The notes under the pieces are model-generated. The model was not told where the DNA came from. It searched no databases and saw only the letters and a program-made list of their open reading frames with translations. From contig NZ_JARVRH010000004.1 of the NCBI RefSeq assembly GCF_030209755.1, forward strand, positions 248,001-312,000: a stretch of DNA of 64,000 nucleotides. The letters are read 5' to 3'. The position numbers were made by a program, and so were the translations under genes. Source of the DNA: Arthrobacter sp. efr-133-TYG-118 (GTDB lineage: Bacteria; Actinomycetota; Actinomycetes; Actinomycetales; Micrococcaceae). Position 1 is the first letter of the stretch, and each line of letters starts with the position of its first letter. Shown here one piece after another: positions 54,894 to 63,005 of this stretch.

Positions 54894-55166
54894 TCAGCGC
54901 CCATCGGGCAACCTTGATCTAAGTTCTTCTGCATAGGAAGCGATGGCCTGACGCTGGTCGCGGGTGAGTCTTCTGACCTGCAGGTCGAGGACTGCACGGC
55001 TGCCCAGCTCTCCCAGGCCCAGCAACTGACCCACCCGACGGATTGCTTCGTCCACGTCCTCTGAATCCTCAACCACCTGGAAGACCTCGCCCCGCCGATC
55101 CATCGCCTGCTCGAGAGCCTCGAGGATCATCAATTGTTCCCTTGTCTGCCGCTCATCCTCATCCAT
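54894..55166 (-). CDS. Stand-alone GyrA/ParC-like helical fragment protein
   Basis: A 90-aa protein resembling the C-gate hairpin of type IIA topoisomerase A subunits: residues ~13-80 read LILEALEQAMDRRGEVFQVV-like helices, then DEAIRRVGQLLGLGELGSRA and VLDLQVRRLTRDQRQAI, matching the GyrA pattern EAR..LM.LL.L.E.QA.AILDMQLRRLT..ER. No other gyrase domain lies nearby. No good ribosome binding site precedes the ATG, so expression is uncertain. Function unknown. Confidence 0.6.
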   Translation of the reverse strand: MDEDERQTREQLMILEALEQAMDRRGEVFQVVEDSEDVDEAIRRVGQLLGLGELGSRAVLDLQVRRLTRDQRQAIASYAEELRSRLPDGR

Positions 55167-55308
55167 GCCGCGATTCTTGCACGAATGGTTGTGTCAACCG
55201 ATCGGCAATCGCTGCCCCCACTTCGTGACTCGCCGGGCATCTTCCGAATGGGCCAGATTCTTTCAAGATTCTCGTTACAGTTTGTTGGCTGCCGGACATT
55301 AACTGGGC

Positions 55309-55833
55309 ATGAGCTTGCAAACAATGGGGGAACGGGTGGATCTGGAGAGGGAAAAACGGTTCCTTGCCGCCCACACGGGGTCCCACGACCGTATCTACCG
55401 CTATTTGCGGCGGAGGACGGATGGCCCCGCCACCGCGGAGGATCTGTGCGCGGAGGTTTTCAGGATTGTCTGGGAGAAGTCCGGACAGGACGCTGAGCTC
55501 CCGGTGCTCGTCATTTTCGGAATAGCCAAGAACGTGCTCCGAAACCATGACAGGTCCTTGTCCCGGTCGGCCGGGCTCATCGGTGCTTTGCGGTTTGAGC
55601 ATATCCCCGGCACACCCGCCGAGGAATCCTCCGTGCGGGATGCCATCGACCATCTAGGCCCGAAGGAACGGGAGGTGCTGCTGCTGACGTACTGGGACGG
55701 ACTCACCGCCGTCGAAGTGTCCCATCTGCTCGACACGACGGCGACTGCCGTGCGAATGCGCCTGCACCGGGCCCGCAAGGAACTAGGCCGACTACTCCAG
55801 GAGCAGAAAGTGTCAGAAGGAGCAACGGAATGA
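55309..55833 (+). CDS. ECF-type RNA polymerase sigma factor
   Basis: A 174-aa sigma-70 family factor. Region 2 (HTGSHDRIYRYLRRRTDGPA, AEDLCAEVFRIVWEK) binds core and -10; region 4 (LGPKEREVLLLTYWDGLTAV, VSHLLDTTATAVRMRLHRAR) binds -35. It overlaps the next gene, for a LysM membrane protein, by ATGA; that partner may be its anti-sigma or sensor. ATG 55324 is an alternative start. Confidence 0.87.
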   Translation: MSLQTMGERVDLEREKRFLAAHTGSHDRIYRYLRRRTDGPATAEDLCAEVFRIVWEKSGQDAELPVLVIFGIAKNVLRNHDRSLSRSAGLIGALRFEHIPGTPAEESSVRDAIDHLGPKEREVLLLTYWDGLTAVEVSHLLDTTATAVRMRLHRARKELGRLLQEQKVSEGATE

Positions 55834-57017
55834 GCAAGGACCTGTCCCTCGACGATCTGCTTTCATCCGCCGATCCTGCGCTCATGATCACCGACGAAGA
55901 ATTGGAGCGCAGCCGCGATCGGTCTCTGTCGTTCGTGAATTCCGATGTCACTCACATCGCGGTCGGCGGATCCGTCCAGGACTTCCACCGCACACGTGCC
56001 AAACGTCATTGGGTGCGTTTCGCCGCTGCGGGGCTTGCGGCAGCTGCGGTCGCGGCCTGCGTACTCGTGGCATCGAGTTTAGTAACGGGTCCGGTCAACA
56101 CGGCTGCGGCTCCGACCGTCGCCGCTGTGGCGACAACGTCCGACGCCGGGAAGTCTTCCCTGACTGGGCCCACTGTTACCGATTCGTTTGGGAACGTGGA
56201 TTACTACACCACCGTCTCCGGAGACACTGTGGCAGCGGTGGCCGCATCGTTCCACATCACGGAGAAGGAACTCGCCGAGTTCAATGGACTTCAGCCCGGG
56301 AGCGCATTGGCACCCAACACGAAGCTTCGCCTGATCCCGGTTCCGGGGCCGATCTACGGCGCGAAGGGGACGGCTACCGTCGACGGGAACGGTATCCCCA
56401 CGAGTTACGTCATTGAATCCGGTGACACTCTGGGCGGGATCACCTACCGGTTTGGAATCACCGGCGAGCAGTTGGCCGAAGCGAACAAGGTCCCGTTCGC
56501 GTACGAGAAGGGCAACACCTACTTTGTCCGCGCCGGGAACCACATCCAGCTGCAGAAAAATCCCGTCGACAGCAGATCCGGTCAAGGAAAAACCGTCAAC
56601 AATTCATCCGGGCAGACCATCTTCTACACCACCGTCGAGGGCGACTCATTCGACAGCATCGGCTACAAATTCCGATGCACCACCGAGCAGTTGCTGCAGT
56701 ACAACACTTCCTTGGCCGGGGACCGGCCCATCCCCGCGGGCACCAGGGTGAGACTGATACCAGGAGAGCTGAAGATCGACGGCGCTCAAGGCAGCTTCAC
56801 TGCCGACGCCGACGGGATTCCACTCACGTACACCACCGCCCCCGGGGACACCGAACGCCAGATCTCCTTCCGTTTCGGAATGCCTGATCTGGAGTGGGCG
56901 AACCGACCGCTCACCGGCACCAGCCGCGTCTGGTACGCCTTCACCGACCTATCCACCGGTGAGCTCGCCCCCGGCCAGACAATCAGCCTCGCGGTGACCA
57001 AGCCCATCCACAAGTAG
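55830..57017 (+). CDS. Membrane-anchored protein with four LysM-like repeats
   Basis: A 395-aa protein. The ~65-residue cytoplasmic part (SLDDLLSSADPALMITDEEL) is followed by one helix (~70-90) and an extracytoplasmic part with four LysM-like repeats, each with Y.(T/I).(S/E/P)GDT/S and .F..... .L...N (at ~130, ~195, ~270, ~340). LysM binds peptidoglycan. Being coupled to the ECF sigma gene, it may act as a cell-wall-sensing anti-sigma factor; the cytoplasmic part does not show a recognisable zinc anti-sigma motif. Confidence 0.75.
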   Translation: MSKDLSLDDLLSSADPALMITDEELERSRDRSLSFVNSDVTHIAVGGSVQDFHRTRAKRHWVRFAAAGLAAAAVAACVLVASSLVTGPVNTAAAPTVAAVATTSDAGKSSLTGPTVTDSFGNVDYYTTVSGDTVAAVAASFHITEKELAEFNGLQPGSALAPNTKLRLIPVPGPIYGAKGTATVDGNGIPTSYVIESGDTLGGITYRFGITGEQLAEANKVPFAYEKGNTYFVRAGNHIQLQKNPVDSRSGQGKTVNNSSGQTIFYTTVEGDSFDSIGYKFRCTTEQLLQYNTSLAGDRPIPAGTRVRLIPGELKIDGAQGSFTADADGIPLTYTTAPGDTERQISFRFGMPDLEWANRPLTGTSRVWYAFTDLSTGELAPGQTISLAVTKPIHK

Positions 57018-57068
57018 CGGTCCTACCGAGGCCAGCCAAACTGCCACGGCACTCCGCTGAGCCCGTTC

Positions 57069-57824
57069 CTACCCCTCGAAGTGAGTTTCGATCGCGCTCC
57101 CTGAGACCTGTTCGATCAGTTCGGCGGCTACGTCCCGTAGTTTGCGGTTGCGGTTGCTGGAGACCTTGGTCAGGATTTCCATCGCTTGAGCCTGCGAGCA
57201 TCGGTTTTGCGCCATGATGACACCGCAGGCCATGTCGATGGCGGTCCTGCTTTGCATGGCTGATTCCAGGTCCTTCGCCCGGTTGTGGGCGGAGTCGATG
57301 CGCACAGACAGGTGGAGTATGTTGCGGGCGGCGGCGGCAAAGCCCACGGCCTTGTCGAAGACATCCGGGGTGAACGCGCCTGGCCTGGAGGCGAAAAAGT
57401 TCAGCGCGGCGCTGGCGTCGTCGCTGATTTCCATGGGAATCCCCAACGAGCTATGAATGCCCATCCCGGCGAATTTTTTGGTGACCTCCGGCCAGCGCAG
57501 ATCGGTCGAACCGTCGTCGATGATCACAGGGGACATCTCCCGGAGTGCCTTGATGCAGGGGCCGTCACCGATAGCCTGCTCAAGCCGGTCAAGCTCCACG
57601 GCGCGTGGGCTGCTGCCGGCTGCAGTAAGGGGCCGGCGCCTGACTTTGACGGTGACTGCGCAGTCGATCTCGTCGCCGGAAGCCTCAGAGATCGAGGCCG
57701 CAGCGAGCCTAGAGAGCCCGGTCAGGAATTCAGAAGCATTCCCTGCGCCCACCAGAACAGATTGAAGTTCCAAAATGCCTTGAAGCTCGTCTGCAGGCTC
57801 GTTTTCCGGTGAACTCGACATCAT
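57069..57824 (-). CDS. GAF-ANTAR antitermination regulator (1)
   Basis: A 251-aa protein: GAF sensor (~20-165; LEQAIGDGPCIKALREMSPV) then an ANTAR RNA-binding domain (~175-240; AMQSRTAIDMACGVIMAQNR, CSQAQAMEILTKVSSNRNRK). ANTAR proteins bind paired hairpins in mRNA leaders and prevent termination. AGGAAAGTAGGATG precedes the ATG. It is one of four such genes within 4.5 kb, and the only one on the minus strand. Confidence 0.9.
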   Translation of the reverse strand: MMSSSPENEPADELQGILELQSVLVGAGNASEFLTGLSRLAAASISEASGDEIDCAVTVKVRRRPLTAAGSSPRAVELDRLEQAIGDGPCIKALREMSPVIIDDGSTDLRWPEVTKKFAGMGIHSSLGIPMEISDDASAALNFFASRPGAFTPDVFDKAVGFAAAARNILHLSVRIDSAHNRAKDLESAMQSRTAIDMACGVIMAQNRCSQAQAMEILTKVSSNRNRKLRDVAAELIEQVSGSAIETHFEG

Positions 57825-57943
57825 CCCATCCTACTTTCCTCGTTTGCCAAGGAGAACGGTGCCCCGACGCTGGCGGCCCGCATCCCGCCGTCGTATGCTG
57901 CATGCAGTCCTAGGCTTTCGATCCCCTACCGCGGAGTACGCAC

Positions 57944-58309
57944 ATGCAGATCCCCAAACCGTCCGACGCCGACAAAGACCGATTCCGCGCGGTGGTGCCA
58001 GAGAACCCTGATGTCGTCGTCAAGCCGATGTTCGGGAACCTGGGCGCGTTCGTGAACGGCAATATGTTCGCCGGACTGTTCGGCCCGATGATCGGCGTCA
58101 AGCTTTCCGACACCGATCGCGAGGCACTGGAGGCCGGTCACGAAACGCTTCCGTTCGGCCCTGAAGGTCGCGCCATGGGTGGCTACGTCGGGCTGCCCGA
58201 AGCTTTGAGCGACAAGGACGAACAAACAGCGGAATGGGTCGAGAAGGCTTTCGAGTACGTCGCAACCCTCCCGCCGAAAGCCGCAAAGCCCCGTTCCCCC
58301 AAGAAGTAG
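57944..58309 (+). CDS. TfoX N-terminal domain protein
   Basis: A 121-aa protein resembling the TfoX_N family: VVVKPMFGNLGAFVNGNMFA, VKLSDTDREAL and GYVGLPEA. A Lys/Pro-rich tail ends it. The role of this family outside competence regulators is not established. GGAG lies before the ATG. Confidence 0.78.
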   Translation: MQIPKPSDADKDRFRAVVPENPDVVVKPMFGNLGAFVNGNMFAGLFGPMIGVKLSDTDREALEAGHETLPFGPEGRAMGGYVGLPEALSDKDEQTAEWVEKAFEYVATLPPKAAKPRSPKK

Positions 58310-58346
58310 CTGCCACAGTGGTGATGCCACCAGCAAGGACAAAAAC

Positions 58347-58535
58347 TCAGAATCGGGAAGTATGGTCTTCGATCAGTCCGCTCGCCGCGATCTCACGGAA
58401 GGTATAGATCCCGCGAACCGCTGCGTCCGTGTCCCGGAATGGTGAGGAGACGGCAAGCTCTTTCCCGAACTCGTCAACCAGCCGCACCCTGCAGCTGCCT
58501 CCGTTGTCAGTGAACACTTCAAAGTGTCCCGCCAT
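58347..58535 (-). CDS. DUF1508 (YegP-like) small protein
   Basis: A 62-aa protein (MAGHFEVFTDNGGSCRVRLV, then EFGKELAVSSPF) resembling the DUF1508 beta-hairpin family. Its ATG overlaps the TGA of the upstream 137-aa gene by one base, so it is translationally coupled. A longer in-frame reading upstream lacks family similarity. Confidence 0.7.
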   Translation of the reverse strand: MAGHFEVFTDNGGSCRVRLVDEFGKELAVSSPFRDTDAAVRGIYTFREIAASGLIEDHTSRF

Positions 58536-58948
58536 CAGAGAAGTTCTCCCCGACGGCGACCGGGAGCAAGCGTGGGCAGCGCGGGATGCCCGGTAGCCGG
58601 GCTGCCGTTGAGCGGCTGATGATGTCCTGGTTCGCGTCGCCGCTCCAGCTCGCTCGTCACGAGATCCAGCAACGCCTGGGCCGGTTCGGAGAGCCTGCGG
58701 GTTGCGGCCGGGTGGGCTATTTCGTCGCAATGAAGAAGCACGAGACGGATGCGCTCCAATTCCCGCGAGGGCACGAATGGCCATCGCCGAAACAGTTGTT
58801 GAACCGCGCTCGGCCTGGGCAGGTAGCCCCGTAAGGCTTCACTGGAGGTGTCCGCCGTCCAGGCTGCACCGCGCCGTGCAGCGCGAACATCGAGGTGGAC
58901 GGCCCTTTGACCATGAAGATGGGGGTGACTGGGTTGAATAGGTGCCAT
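58535..58948 (-). CDS. Hypothetical protein coupled to the DUF1508 gene
   Basis: A 137-aa Arg/Leu/His/Pro-rich soluble protein without a recognised family; the middle (LERIRLVLLHCDEIAHPAAT, LDLVTSELERRREPG) looks helical. Evidence for a real gene is the strong GAGGAGG site 6-12 bases before ATG 58948 and the one-base overlap with the DUF1508 gene. Confidence 0.55.
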   Translation of the reverse strand: MAPIQPSHPHLHGQRAVHLDVRAARRGAAWTADTSSEALRGYLPRPSAVQQLFRRWPFVPSRELERIRLVLLHCDEIAHPAATRRLSEPAQALLDLVTSELERRREPGHHQPLNGSPATGHPALPTLAPGRRRGELL

Positions 58949-59244
58949 GACTGACCTCCTCGTACGAAAATCGAGAAAGCCAGCTGCTTGACCTATACCA
59001 GCATATCTAATGTGACTTAGGTCATGTCAATCGATTTGACTTTATTTCGGACCGCAACTGGATCGCTAAACGCCGGGGTCCGGGCTCGTGTCCAAAGCTC
59101 CCAGGAGGGCGTAGTGTCGAAGTAGGAGATTTCAGGATGGTCGTTCGGGTCCAGGGATTGAATATAAGGGCCGTGCAGCGCGCGAACGGGCATGGCTACC
59201 GGCCTGGGTTAGGGATCCCGGGCGCCCCTTGGAATCGAGGCCGC
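58949..59244. promoter_or_regulatory. Intergenic region between the hypothetical and GAF-ANTAR genes
   Basis: About 300 bases, AT-rich at 58985-59050, likely holding divergent promoters. No clear hairpin pair or gene is seen, though ANTAR-target hairpins would be short and easy to miss. Confidence 0.3.
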
Positions 59245-59979
59245 ATGGCCAGTAATAACGCAGTTCCCACTACAGAGCAATTGCAGGACCTCCTGATTGA
59301 AAGTCCCGGTTTCACCGAATTTCTCCTGGGCTTGGCCACCATCTCAGCGTCCTTGTTGGACGGTCGGGAACCTCTCTTGTGCGCCATCACTGTCGAGCGG
59401 GATGGCGGCCCCTCAACGGTGGCCAGTAGTACGGCTGCGGCGCAGCGCTTGGACGAAAAGCAATACACGTTCGACGACGGCCCTTGCCTTACGGCGTTGC
59501 GTCACCAACATCGCGTGCTGATTGATGATCTGCAGGCCGATGGCCGTTGGGCACAGTACGCCCACCAGGTGGAAGGTGAAGGTATTCGCTCGGTGCTGGC
59601 AGTGCCAATCCAAACAGACTCGTCGTCACGCGCAGCCCTCAATTGCTACGCCCATACCACCGGAATCTTCAACGAGGCCACCGTTTCCCGCGTGCTAGAG
59701 CATGCCCAAACAATCTCGAAGACACTGAGGTTGGCGCTGCGGCTTCATGTCCAGGAGCCGTACCCTGAACACCTGCGATCCGCCTTGCAATCGCGAGCCG
59801 TGGTGGACGCGGCGTTGTCCTTGATCATGCTCCAGAATCGTTGTGGACGGGACCGCGCCATGGAATTGCTCCAGCTCGCAGCGCGGGATAGCAGCCGGCG
59901 GCTTCACGACATCGCCACCGACATTTTGAACGCGTCAGTCCCCCGGGATTGGACTTCCTCCAGTGCGGTCCATGACTAA
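59245..59979 (+). CDS. GAF-ANTAR antitermination regulator (2)
   Basis: A 244-aa protein with GAF (~10-165; KQYTFDDGPCLTALRHQHRV) and ANTAR (~170-235; LQSRAVVDAALSLIMLQNRC, RDRAMELLQLAARDSSR). The usual GVIM motif reads SLIM. ATG 59245 matches family starts; the frame is open to 59137. Its end overlaps the next GAF-ANTAR gene by 8 bases, so the two are coupled. Confidence 0.88.
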   Translation: MASNNAVPTTEQLQDLLIESPGFTEFLLGLATISASLLDGREPLLCAITVERDGGPSTVASSTAAAQRLDEKQYTFDDGPCLTALRHQHRVLIDDLQADGRWAQYAHQVEGEGIRSVLAVPIQTDSSSRAALNCYAHTTGIFNEATVSRVLEHAQTISKTLRLALRLHVQEPYPEHLRSALQSRAVVDAALSLIMLQNRCGRDRAMELLQLAARDSSRRLHDIATDILNASVPRDWTSSSAVHD

Positions 59980-60751
59980 TTCGGAGCCGAGGCCAACCCA
60001 CACTGGGTTGGCCGGATTGCTTGCCGACCCGAACCAGGACCTTGGCATCACCCTGCAGGGTCTTGTCTTGGAGACCGCCGACGTCGACGAATTCCTTGCT
60101 GCTTTAGCCAACCTGGCAGCGGCCGCTCTCACAACCGCCTCCAACGCCGTCTCATGCGGTCTCACCGTGATCACGAAGAAAAAGGGCATCACCACAGCCA
60201 GTAGCGATGAGCGGGTGCGCGCGCTCGATGAACTGCAAATTGAATTCGGCGACGGGCCTTGCCTTACGGCGCTTCGGCACAGTTCACTGATTCTTGTGGT
60301 CGATACCCGCGGCGAAAGCCGTTGGAGTGACTACATGGAGGCCGTCTGGCGGAACGGCATTGGATCTGTCCTGGCAGTGCCGCTCGATGTGGCTGGTGAT
60401 GCTGAGGGCGTCATGAACCTCTACTCGACCACGCCGCACGGGTTTACCGGACCGGACATTACAGCAGCGGAAGAATTCGCCTACAGCGCGGCGAAGTCCC
60501 TTAGTTTGGCTTTGATGATCTCCCAGTTGCGTAACGCCAAGGACGATCTCACCGCAGCCATGCAGTCCCGCTCGACGATCGATACCGCCGTCGGGATTGT
60601 CATGGCGCAGAACCGATGCGGACGCGACACTGCCTTCAAGGTTTTGACCCGGGCCTCGAACAGTCGAAACGTCAAACTCCGGGATATAGCCGCTCATGTC
60701 ATTGCCTCTGTGTCGGGCGAGACGGATCCGGAAGCTTACTTCGACGAATAG
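59972..60751 (+). CDS. GAF-ANTAR antitermination regulator (3)
   Basis: A 259-aa protein with GAF (~25-180; LQIEFGDGPCLTALRHSSLI) and ANTAR (~185-250; AMQSRSTIDTAVGIVMAQNR, FKVLTRASNSRNVKLRDIA). ATG 59972 lies inside the end of the preceding gene. It resembles regulator 1 in its C-terminal half. Confidence 0.9.
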   Translation: MTNSEPRPTHTGLAGLLADPNQDLGITLQGLVLETADVDEFLAALANLAAAALTTASNAVSCGLTVITKKKGITTASSDERVRALDELQIEFGDGPCLTALRHSSLILVVDTRGESRWSDYMEAVWRNGIGSVLAVPLDVAGDAEGVMNLYSTTPHGFTGPDITAAEEFAYSAAKSLSLALMISQLRNAKDDLTAAMQSRSTIDTAVGIVMAQNRCGRDTAFKVLTRASNSRNVKLRDIAAHVIASVSGETDPEAYFDE

Positions 60752-60867
60752 TTAAAGAGTCGGGAATGGTGCGGACTAAGCTAGGAACAGCGCACCAACT
60801 GCCGTGCTGGATTCTCTTTCACAGGAACGCTGCGGCTCGATGCACTCGACCTAGATGAATGAGGACC

Positions 60868-61587
60868 ATGGCGCGGAAACTACCGCTGGATGAACTGTCG
60901 ACCGTGATTGCGCGAATCCACGGCCTGCTGCTCACGGAAGAGAAAGTGGACCGCGCCGTGCGGTTGCTGGCCCGCGCCATCAAGGATTCGGTGTCCGGAG
61001 CCACCGGCGCGGGGGTCTCTCTTCTGGATTCGAGGGGCAGCCTGACCAGCAGCGCCTCCACGGACGACGTAGTCACCCGCGCGGATGCCCTCCAGTACGA
61101 CTTCGGCCAAGGGCCCTGCCTGACATCCTGGGCAACGGAAGAAACGGTGGTCGTCCAGGACGTCGCAGCGGATCCGCGTTGGCCGGACTGGACTGACGCA
61201 GTGAAGGACATGTCCGTCCGTTCGGTGGTCAGCGCTCCCTTGCTTGCCGAGCAACAATGCATTGGCGCGTTGAAGATCTACTCGGACGTCGCCGGGGGTT
61301 TCGGCGAGGACACGGCCCGAGTGTTGGAACTGTTTGCCGCCCCCGCTGCTACGTTGCTTGCGAATATCCAGGCCAGCGAAGCACCCCACCGCATCAGTGG
61401 AGCCTTGGCTGAGTCCCTCCATAGTCGCGACCTGGTCAACCGGGCCTGCGGCGTACTGATGCAGCGCCATTCCTTGACCGTTGATATGGCCCTTGCCGAA
61501 CTGATGCGCCGGGCCCGGCGCCAGAACAGCACACTGGGCCAGATCAGTGCCGATCTCGTCGCCGGGATTCCGGCGGCCCTGGACTAA
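60868..61587 (+). CDS. GAF-ANTAR antitermination regulator (4)
   Basis: A 239-aa protein with GAF (~5-165; LQYDFGQGPCLTSWATEETV) and ANTAR (~175-238; LHSRDLVNRACGVLMQRHSL, MALAELMRRARRQNSTLG). More divergent than 1-3. A 116-base gap separates it from regulator 3. AATGAGGACC precedes the ATG. Confidence 0.88.
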   Translation: MARKLPLDELSTVIARIHGLLLTEEKVDRAVRLLARAIKDSVSGATGAGVSLLDSRGSLTSSASTDDVVTRADALQYDFGQGPCLTSWATEETVVVQDVAADPRWPDWTDAVKDMSVRSVVSAPLLAEQQCIGALKIYSDVAGGFGEDTARVLELFAAPAATLLANIQASEAPHRISGALAESLHSRDLVNRACGVLMQRHSLTVDMALAELMRRARRQNSTLGQISADLVAGIPAALD

Positions 61588-61596
61588 GGCCGGCCC

Positions 61597-61920
61597 GTGG
61601 GCTTCGATCCCCATGAACCACAACAGCAGCGCATGCTGGCCGCTGCCATGAAGTCAGCACAAATCAACGTCGGCGAACTCTGGCTCAAGTACTTCAGCCT
61701 AGGCGGCGAAGTTGGCGAATACGAGGTGGAAGCCTATCTCCAAGGCCTCCTCTCCCTGCCCGTCTTACAACGTGACCTCCTGGCCATGGCCGCCAACGAA
61801 CTCATCAACAAATTCCCGCAAGGTCACGCCCCCTACTCCGATGAGCTCGGCCCGGATGGCGACTCCCAGAGGAAGGAACCCGGATCCGGGACGCAGCAGC
61901 GGCCGGAGTCTGAGGCGTAG
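61597..61920 (+). CDS. Hypothetical protein downstream of the ANTAR genes
   Basis: A 107-aa soluble protein: helical N-terminal two-thirds (INVGELWLKYFSLGGEVGEY, LPVLQRDLLAMAANELINKF) and a disordered polar tail. GTG start 9 bases after the ANTAR gene stop, so probably co-transcribed. No family recognised. Confidence 0.65.
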   Translation: MGFDPHEPQQQRMLAAAMKSAQINVGELWLKYFSLGGEVGEYEVEAYLQGLLSLPVLQRDLLAMAANELINKFPQGHAPYSDELGPDGDSQRKEPGSGTQQRPESEA

Positions 61921-62117
61921 GCGGCGGTTTGCGTCGCGTAGGTTGAGGTGTACGACGGCGGGCGGCACCTGTGCGGTGACGTTCACTTCCTGCGTGGTTC
62001 AGTCGCGGAGCACGACGGCCGGGTACGTGACCGGGGAGCGCAGGATTCGAGTGCAATACGGCTAGGTGTGCTTCATGGTCGGAGCCCTCGCTGACGCTCG
62101 CAATAATACTCTTGGGT

Positions 62118-62312
62118 ATGGCCATGATTTTCATCAGCCCTGTTCGCGAGTTGCTTGGCTCACTGTGGATCGGATACCCGGCAATAGTATTTGCATTTAG
62201 CTTTCTTGGCGCGTCGGCAATTCACCGTCACGATCAGGAAAATCCGGTCAAAGCCGCTACCTTTGGGGCTGCCGTTAGCGCAACTCCGGAATCATTAGCT
62301 GCTTTCTCGTAA
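62118..62312 (+). CDS. Possible small membrane protein
   Basis: A 64-aa reading frame with one or two hydrophobic helices (ELLGSLWIGYPAIVFAFSFL) in an AT-richer stretch; ATG after CTTGGGT. Codon use is less biased than in neighbours. It could be a real small gene or chance. Confidence 0.35.
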   Translation: MAMIFISPVRELLGSLWIGYPAIVFAFSFLGASAIHRHDQENPVKAATFGAAVSATPESLAAFS

Positions 62313-62645
62313 CTAGAGATGGTTGAGTGGCTTTTTCATGCCCTCGTACGGCGCGGAATTCGGTGGCGAAGCGCGCACTCTAGCGTTGGAGACCAGCTGT
62401 TCGGGAGCCCAGTCACGCTGAAGCACGCGGCCCCGGTGACCGGCAGCTACACGGAGGTTTCAGTGGGCAGTTGAAAGGGACGACGGCGGGCTCCGCCACA
62501 CGGTGAGGCCTGCGCCGATGAACACGGAGATGCCCGCCTTCGAACACTGAGATTGGCCTTTTTCACACTGATTTTTGGCCAAATGACACTGAGATTCGGT
62601 ACATCGCACACGGAGAGGCCCTCGCGCGGGCTTATTTTGCTGTTG
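62313..62645 (+). repeat. Intergenic region with array C of ACACNGAGA units
   Basis: Units start at 62450 (ACACGGAGG), 62499 (ACACGGTGA), 62522 (ACACGGAGA), 62544 (ACACTGAGA), 62565 (ACACTGATT), 62586 (ACACTGAGA) and 62608 (ACACGGAGA). After the first gap of 49, spacings are 23, 22, 21, 21 and 22. The last unit ends 29 bases before the ATG of the small gene at 62646. Same unit, spacing and orientation (towards the gene) as array A before the bacteriocin gene. Confidence 0.75.
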
Positions 62646-62795
62646 ATGAAATCTCTAACTCTCTCCGCGGCCGCAATGCTCCTGATCGTTGCCATCATTT
62701 CATTCGTCAACAATCAGGCCGCTTGGATGCTATCTCCGGCGGCGGCGGGGGCGAGTCTTGCGACGCGGTTTGACTACAGGAAGCAAGCAAAATGA
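62646..62795 (+). CDS. Small hydrophobic peptide downstream of array C
   Basis: A 49-aa peptide: a hydrophobic helix MKSLTLSAAAMLLIVAIISF, then VNNQAAWMLSPAAAGASLAT and a basic tail. Could be a membrane peptide or small bacteriocin-like precursor. The next small gene overlaps it by ATGA. No ribosome binding site is obvious, so a leaderless start after the array is possible. Confidence 0.5.
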   Translation: MKSLTLSAAAMLLIVAIISFVNNQAAWMLSPAAAGASLATRFDYRKQAK

Positions 62796-62968
62796 CCGCC
62801 GAGAACGAGAGTGTGATCCATTGCGAAGCCCATGGTTCGGCAACGACCCCTTTGTCGCACGCTCCGGCCGAAGTGACAACCTCGAATGCGTCATCACTTA
62901 TCACCGATGATTATCCCCAGTCCTTGTCGGAAGAGGTGGTGCCAAGGCTCGACATCAATTTCCAGTGA
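62792..62968 (+). CDS. 58-aa acidic peptide gene
   Basis: Reads MTAENESVIHCEAHGSATTP through DDYPQSLSEEVVPRLDINFQ to TGA at 62966. No signal peptide or membrane helix; a single Cys. Its ATG overlaps the stop of the 49-aa gene, which supports both. Function unknown; a precursor peptide or small regulator are possibilities. Confidence 0.5.
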   Translation: MTAENESVIHCEAHGSATTPLSHAPAEVTTSNASSLITDDYPQSLSEEVVPRLDINFQ

Positions 62969-63005
62969 GACCAATTACTGTAGCTTCTAAAGAAAGACAG
63001 CGAAC

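Noticed and set aside
61921..62117. GC-rich antisense frames opposite the end of the ANTAR locus
   Set aside because: Short, Arg-rich and without a ribosome binding site; treated as non-coding.
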